Assembly (NCBI RefSeq): GCF_042610495.1
Contig: NZ_JBHGAP010000006.1
Span: forward strand, 62,001 to 126,000
Reading direction: 5' to 3'
From: RU20A sp042610495
GTDB taxonomy: Bacteria > Pseudomonadota > Alphaproteobacteria > Rhizobiales > Rhizobiaceae
DNA: 64,000 nucleotides
Positions 60,005 through 64,000 of the stretch are shown here, in pieces (position 1 is the first letter of the stretch; every line of letters starts with the position of its first letter). The notes below the pieces were generated by a model. It did not search any database. It was not told the DNA's origin and was given only the letters and a program-made list of their open reading frames with translations. The translations under genes and the position numbers were made by a program.

Positions 60005-60538
60005 TCACGCCGCGTCTGGGCGCGCGGCGGCAATGGCGTTGACGGCGCGATCCATGAGCGCATCCGGCGACAGGGCAATGTCGAGAACGATCGGCGCCTC
60101 ATCCGCGCCCGGCCGTTCCAGCGTTGCAAGCTGGCTGTCGAGGAGAGCGACGGAGGCGAAGTGCCCCTGCCGGCCCTGAAGCCGGGCGGCAATGAGATCG
60201 CGCGTACCATCGAGGAAGACGAGCTGGACTGCGCCGAGTTTGTCGCGCAGGAGATCGCGGTAGCGCCGCTTGAGCGCAGAGCAGGCGATGACGACCGGGC
60301 GGGAGGGAACCTCGATCGCAGCGCTGCAGACGGCATGGAGCCAAGGTTCGCGGTCGGCATCCGTCAGGCCGATGCCGGCGCGCATCTTCTCGACGTTTCC
60401 GGGGCTGTGAAAGAGGTCCGCCTCGATGAAGGCGGCCCCGAGGGCCGTCGCCAGGCGACGGCCGATCTCCGATTTTCCGGTTCCCGCCGTGCCCATGACG
60501 ACGAGGAAGGAAACCGGGGGCTGGATGGGCGTGGACAT
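60005..60538 (-). CDS. gntK: Gluconokinase
   Basis: A 177-residue P-loop kinase of the GntK/IdnK family that makes 6-phosphogluconate from gluconate. Walker A is MGTAGTGKSEIGRRLA (about 15-30), followed by FIEADLFHSPGNVEKMRAGIGLTD (about 37-60) and VIACSALKRRYRDLLR (about 82-97), all family hallmarks. It is the last gene of a minus-strand operon with TRAP transporter dctPQM, starting one base after the dctM stop; this suggests the transporter brings in gluconate or a related sugar acid. Confidence 0.94.
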   Translation of the reverse strand: MSTPIQPPVSFLVVMGTAGTGKSEIGRRLATALGAAFIEADLFHSPGNVEKMRAGIGLTDADREPWLHAVCSAAIEVPSRPVVIACSALKRRYRDLLRDKLGAVQLVFLDGTRDLIAARLQGRQGHFASVALLDSQLATLERPGADEAPIVLDIALSPDALMDRAVNAIAAARPDAA

Positions 60539-60539
60539 C

Positions 60540-61820
60540 TCAGTAAAGCCCCAGCATCTGGATCGGCCAGAGGGTCAGCGCCGGGAAGAGCACCAAGGCG
60601 AGAATCGCGGCAATGAGGATCGACATGGGCGCCAGCGATCCCTTGACCACGTCCTCGATCGACATCTTCGCCACCTGCGCCACCGCAAAGAGGCACACCC
60701 CGACCGGCGGCGTGACGAGACCGAGCGTCAGCGTGATGACCATGACGATCAGGAAGTGGATCGGATCGACACCCAGCGACACGGCCGGCGGCAGCAGCAC
60801 GGGGATGAGGATGAACATGGCGGCGATCGCATCCATGAACATGCCGACCACGATCAGGAACAGGAAGATCAGGATGAGGACCATCGTCGGACCGGTGGCA
60901 ATGGTGCCGAGGAAGGTGGCAACCTGCGCCGGAAGACCGTCATAGGTGAAGACCCAGGCTGCCAGCTTGGCCGTGGCGGCGATGAAGAGGATCGTTCCCG
61001 ATGTGCGCGCGGTCTCGATGAAGATCCCCGGCAGCTCCTTCGGCGCGATGGTGCGATAGAGGATGACCGAGAGGAACAGCGTGTAGAGAACCGCAATGCC
61101 CGCCGCCTCGGTCGGCGTGAAATAGCCGTCCACGATGCCGATGAGCAGGATGACCGGCGTCAGCATCGGCAGGATCGCTGCAATGCCGGTCTTGATCACG
61201 AGCCTCAAATTGAAGGGCGTCGGCGGATTGAAGCCGTAGCGCACCGCGTAGAAGTGGTTGAAGACCATGAAGGCGAAGGCGATGAAGAGGCCGGGAATGA
61301 GGCCGGCCACGAGCAGCGTGCCGATCGAGGCATTGGCGATGGAGCCCGCAATCACGATGAGGATCGACGGCGGAATGATCGACGACAGGGTCGAGGTACA
61401 CAGCGTCATGCCGACGGCATAGCCCTTCGGAAAACCGTGGCGCTCCATTGCCTTGATTTCGATGGCGCCGATCGAGGCGATGTCGGCAACCGACGATCCC
61501 GAGACGCCGCCGAAGATCACCGAGGAAGCGACGTTCACATGGCCGAGCCCGCCCGGCAGCCAGCCGACGATGGCTTCGGCGAAGTCGAAGAGCTTTTCGG
61601 CCACCCGGCCGCGCTCCATGAGAACGCCGACGAGGATGAAGAGCGGGACGGCGACCAGCAGGAAGGAGTTCATGGCCGAAAACATGCTCTGGGCCATCAG
61701 ATCCACCGGCGTGGAGGTGAACATGACGATGGCGATAACGCTCGCAAGACCCAGCGCGACGGCAAGCGGCACGCCGAAGAGACTCATCGTCAGGAAGAGC
61801 GCGAGAAGGACGAGGCTCAT
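60540..61820 (-). CDS. dctM: TRAP transporter large permease (DctM-type)
   Basis: A 426-residue membrane protein with about twelve hydrophobic segments, the transport channel of a tripartite ATP-independent periplasmic transporter. It shows the family blocks FLLVAVPLFILVGVLMERG (about 51-69), VIFGGVSGSSVADIASIGAIEI (about 95-116), IIPPSILIVIAG, and near the C-terminus GLVTPPVGVCLFAVAQVAK. It uses a Na+ or H+ gradient to take up an organic or sugar acid delivered by DctP. The ATG at 61820 overlaps the dctQ stop (61817) by ATGA. Confidence 0.94.
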   Translation of the reverse strand: MSLVLLALFLTMSLFGVPLAVALGLASVIAIVMFTSTPVDLMAQSMFSAMNSFLLVAVPLFILVGVLMERGRVAEKLFDFAEAIVGWLPGGLGHVNVASSVIFGGVSGSSVADIASIGAIEIKAMERHGFPKGYAVGMTLCTSTLSSIIPPSILIVIAGSIANASIGTLLVAGLIPGLFIAFAFMVFNHFYAVRYGFNPPTPFNLRLVIKTGIAAILPMLTPVILLIGIVDGYFTPTEAAGIAVLYTLFLSVILYRTIAPKELPGIFIETARTSGTILFIAATAKLAAWVFTYDGLPAQVATFLGTIATGPTMVLILIFLFLIVVGMFMDAIAAMFILIPVLLPPAVSLGVDPIHFLIVMVITLTLGLVTPPVGVCLFAVAQVAKMSIEDVVKGSLAPMSILIAAILALVLFPALTLWPIQMLGLY

Positions 61821-62374
61821 GACAGTTTCTCCGCAGGCGAGGCATGGACGGCCTGTTGCCGCAGTTCGGGCATCTGGACCTCCGGCTCGAGAATTTCGAT
61901 GAGGTGACGCCGCCGCTTCAGGGAATCGATGATCCCGAGCACGGCGAGAATGGCGCTGAGCGGCATGATCGTGCCGAGCAGCCACATGGGCACGGGCAGG
62001 GTCGCCGCGGTCTCGTTCATGGCGTATTGCTGCCAGGCGAGCTTGTAGCCGGTCCATCCCATCAGGGCGAAGAACACCACCGAGCTCGCCACGTAGATCG
62101 GCACGGAAAGCCGGCGAATGAGCCGCGGGAACATGGCCAGGATGACGGTGACCCGCGCCGTCTCCACCGTCCGGAAGCCGGCGGCAAGCCCGAGGAAGAT
62201 CATCCAGACGAAGAGGTAGCGCGTGGCTTCCTCCGTCCACGAAATCGACATGCCGAGCAGGCGGCTCGAGACCTGCAGCAGAACGACGGCGAGGACGCCG
62301 AAGGCGGCGAGCCCCGCCGCCATATCGCTGAGCCCCTTCAGGACCTTGGCGAATGTAGAGCTGTCCTTTGACAT
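61817..62374 (-). CDS. dctQ: TRAP transporter small permease (DctQ-type)
   Basis: A 185-residue protein with four hydrophobic segments (about 17-35, 48-65, 86-107, 126-147). The motif EEATRYLFVWMIFLGLAAGFR (about 48-68) is typical of DctQ small subunits. It pairs with DctM. The ATG at 62374 has GGGAGGAGA six bases upstream; a longer in-frame reading from 62428 runs into a stem-loop and is unlikely. It follows dctP after a 12-bp hairpin that probably lowers permease synthesis relative to the binding protein. Confidence 0.92.
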   Translation of the reverse strand: MSKDSSTFAKVLKGLSDMAAGLAAFGVLAVVLLQVSSRLLGMSISWTEEATRYLFVWMIFLGLAAGFRTVETARVTVILAMFPRLIRRLSVPIYVASSVVFFALMGWTGYKLAWQQYAMNETAATLPVPMWLLGTIMPLSAILAVLGIIDSLKRRRHLIEILEPEVQMPELRQQAVHASPAEKLS

Positions 62375-62395
62375 GATGTCTCCTCCCTTGATGGG

Positions 62396-62424
62396 CCGGA
62401 CCGGCAGGTTGGCTGCCGGTCCGG
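62396..62424 (-). terminator. Intercistronic hairpin between dctP and dctQ
   Basis: CCGGACCGGCAG (62396-62407) pairs perfectly with CTGCCGGTCCGG (62413-62424) around GTTGG. It has no T-run and sits inside the operon, so it more likely protects the dctP message or partly stops transcription, giving an excess of binding protein over permease. Confidence 0.7.
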
Positions 62425-62437
62425 GCATTCGCAGCGG

Positions 62438-63433
62438 TCAGTTCTTGCCGACGGCGGCAATCGTCTTGTCGAAGAAGGCCTGGTCTTTGACCAGTCCGGC
62501 AAAGACCGGATAGAGCTGCTTGGCAACGGCAACGAAGGCCTTCTGCTGCTCGGGCGTCAGGCGGTTGACCTCCATGCCGTGGCCCTTCAGTTCCTCGATG
62601 GTCTTTTCGGCGGTGGCCGTGTCGTTCTCGACCTTCCAGGCCTCGGCCTCGACGGCCGCTTCCTGGAGCGCCTTCTTGTGGGCGTCGCTCAGCGCATCAT
62701 ACTTGGCCGGGTTGATGCCCAGAACCCATCCATCGCCCATGTGGTTGGTGATGGAGACATATTTCTGGACTTCGTAGAACTTGGCCGAGAGCGGCACGTT
62801 GATCGGGTTTTCCTGCCCATCGACGACCTTGAGCTGCAGGGCGTTGTAGACCTCCGCAAAGGCCATGGGCGTGGGAACGGCGCCGAGCTTGCCGAAGAAC
62901 TCGACCCAGAGCGGGTTGTTCGGCACGCGGAACTTGAGCCCGGCGAGATCGTCCGGCTTTTCGATCGGGCGCTTGGAATTGGTCATCTGGCGGAAGGGAC
63001 GCGGCCAGAGATTGATGCCCTTGATACCGATCTTGTCGAGATCGGCGATCAGTTCCTTGCCCTGCTCACCGGCGAGATAGCCGCGCAGCTGCGCCTCGTC
63101 GTCAAAGAGATAGGGGATGGAGATGGCCGAGAATTTCGGATTGAAATTGGCGTAGAGCGAGGTCGCCAGCACCAGCATGTCGAGCGAGCCGCCGGCCAGC
63201 TGCTTGACCGCGCCGGACGGATCGCCGCCATAGAGCGTACCGTTCGGGAATACCTTGACGGTCAGTTCGCCATTGGTCTTGGCCGAAACGAGTTCGGCGA
63301 ACTTGTTGGCGGCAACGGTGATCTCGGACGAGTCCGGATCCGGCGTCGACAGCGTCAGCGTTTCGGCCTGGGCGAGGCTCGAGGCCAGCAGGGCCGCTGC
63401 CGCGACGATGCTGCGGATTGCAAAAGACTTCAT
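62438..63433 (-). CDS. dctP: TRAP transporter periplasmic binding protein (DctP family)
   Basis: A 331-residue periplasmic protein with a Sec signal peptide (KSFAIRSIVAAAALLASSLAQA, cut about 23). The DctP ligand-binding features are PDSSEITVAANKFAELV (about 33-49), LWPRPFRQMTNSKRPI (about 142-157, with the Arg that holds the substrate carboxylate) and LAGLKFRVPNNPLWVEFFGKLGAVPTPMAFAEVYNAL (about 163-199). A carboxylate-bearing ligand is expected; gluconokinase in the operon points to a sugar acid. The ATG at 63433 follows GGGAGGA. Confidence 0.95.
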   Translation of the reverse strand: MKSFAIRSIVAAAALLASSLAQAETLTLSTPDPDSSEITVAANKFAELVSAKTNGELTVKVFPNGTLYGGDPSGAVKQLAGGSLDMLVLATSLYANFNPKFSAISIPYLFDDEAQLRGYLAGEQGKELIADLDKIGIKGINLWPRPFRQMTNSKRPIEKPDDLAGLKFRVPNNPLWVEFFGKLGAVPTPMAFAEVYNALQLKVVDGQENPINVPLSAKFYEVQKYVSITNHMGDGWVLGINPAKYDALSDAHKKALQEAAVEAEAWKVENDTATAEKTIEELKGHGMEVNRLTPEQQKAFVAVAKQLYPVFAGLVKDQAFFDKTIAAVGKN

Positions 63434-63480
63434 GTTTTCCTCCCGTTTGAAATTCACGATGATCGGTGGGTGACACGGGT

Positions 63481-64000
63481 TCAACCCGCATTCATCCGTT
63501 TCAACTCAAGAATGACTCCGCTGTGGTCAAGGTCACCGTCGCCGTGGTCCACCATGGCCTGAAACAGTCGATCGACCTCCTCGCCGACCGGCAGTCGCAG
63601 ACCGTGACGGCGCGCGAAGCCGAGCGCGGTCGACGTATCCTTCACCTGGTATCGGGCCGGACCGCCCGGCCTGAAATTACCCTCCACCATCCGCAGCCCG
63701 TGCTGACGGAACACGGTGGAGTCCGCAAACCCGCCCAGCAGCGCCTCGCGGACACGCCCCGGGTCCGCACCGCCGGCTTCCGCCAGCGTCAGGGCCTCCG
63801 CGACGGCGCAGATCGTCGATGCGACGATCAGCTGGTTTGCAAGCTTTGTCAGCGATCCGCTGCCTGCCGGGCCGACATGGGTCACCCGGCCAAGCGGCGC
63901 GAAGACCGCAGAGAGGCGTTCGATCTCGTCGGCCTTCCCGCCGGCCATGATCGCCAGCCGGCCTTCCCTGGCGCCCAGCTCCCCGCCGGAAACGGGCGCA
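63481..64000 (-). CDS. 3-hydroxyisobutyrate/tartronate-semialdehyde reductase-family dehydrogenase (partial, N-terminus outside window)
   Basis: The C-terminal 172 residues of a beta-hydroxyacid dehydrogenase (HIBADH/GarR/GlxR family). The fragment opens in the conserved substrate loop APVSGGELGAREGRLAIMAGG and includes the catalytic lysine in GSGSLTKLANQLIVAS. The C-terminal helical domain ends with a plausible stop at 63481. The NAD(P)-binding half lies beyond 64000. It precedes dctP by 47 bases in the same direction, so it is probably the upstream gene of the operon and may reduce or oxidise the acid taken up by the TRAP system. An in-frame ATG at 63948 is internal and should not be taken as the start. 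Confidence 0.9.
   Translation of the reverse strand, partial: APVSGGELGAREGRLAIMAGGKADEIERLSAVFAPLGRVTHVGPAGSGSLTKLANQLIVASTICAVAEALTLAEAGGADPGRVREALLGGFADSTVFRQHGLRMVEGNFRPGGPARYQVKDTSTALGFARRHGLRLPVGEEVDRLFQAMVDHGDGDLDHSGVILELKRMNAG

Overview
The window is GC-rich (about 64-65 % by eye) chromosome-like DNA of an alphaproteobacterium, most likely a member of the Rhizobiaceae (Shinella/Ensifer/Rhizobium type). The basis is gene content (MccR/PccR-type regulator with propionyl-CoA carboxylase, DeoR plus FGGY-kinase sugar loci, several chemoreceptors, TRAP and Tct transporters) and dispersed palindromic intergenic repeats of the kind common in rhizobia. No tRNA, rRNA, insertion sequence, CRISPR array or phage gene was recognised. 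Genus is not settled.

Layout. 1-2.9 kb: a sugar ABC ATPase (cut by the window edge) divergent from a DeoR repressor and FGGY sugar kinase. 3.0-4.0 kb: a RHH/PIN toxin-antitoxin pair with a clear promoter-operator. 4.1-8 kb: a MerR-XRE-cupin fusion regulator divergent from gabT-gabD (GABA catabolism). 8.6-10.5 kb: htpG. 10.6-12.3 kb: a soluble double-PAS chemoreceptor. 12.6-15.4 kb: glutaryl-CoA dehydrogenase and a family III CoA-transferase (glutarate/lysine degradation). 15.4-18 kb: a GGDEF-EAL protein and an EamA transporter, followed by about 950 bp of repeats and hairpins. 18.9-28.9 kb: propionyl-CoA pathway (mutase, pccA, pccB and regulator PccR), with yghU and a small unknown gene inside, and a ParDE module on the opposite strand between pccA and the mutase. 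29-31.4 kb: membrane chemoreceptor ending in a CheR/CheB-docking-like pentapeptide. 31.8-34.9 kb: two SDR oxidoreductases, a small secreted Cys protein and an FNR/FixK-type regulator. 35.3-40 kb: P1-family peptidase, LtrA membrane protein, glycerate 2-kinase and AcuI-type acrylyl-CoA reductase. 40.3-45.7 kb: TctE-TctD two-component pair, a periplasmic binding protein, and between them two convergent, damaged toxin-antitoxin modules. 46-51.1 kb: third chemoreceptor and the tctCBA tricarboxylate transporter, with tandem 11-bp repeats upstream of tctC. 51.4-53.1 kb: DUF475/TerC-like membrane protein and a hypothetical. 53.4-58.8 kb: class II aldolase-like protein and a 2-oxoglutarate dioxygenase (ATGA overlap) divergent from a LysR regulator, then an Lrp regulator divergent from a FAD amine/amino-acid oxidase. 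59-64 kb: LysR, and a five-gene operon of 3-hydroxyacid dehydrogenase (partial), TRAP transporter dctPQM and gluconokinase.

The genes mostly form small catabolic units, each with its own regulator. Three parts converge on central metabolism: GABA to succinate, glutarate to crotonyl-CoA, and propionyl/acrylyl-CoA to succinyl-CoA. The most unusual points are: (1) the dioxygenase/aldolase-fold pair whose aldolase-like partner has lost the catalytic Glu; (2) a proposed SBP-TctE-TctD sensing set split by two decaying TA modules; (3) the MerR-XRE-cupin triple fusion; (4) candidate operators read directly from the sequence, for the RHH antitoxin, PccR and tctC; (5) an unexplained structured region at about 18.4-18.65 kb.
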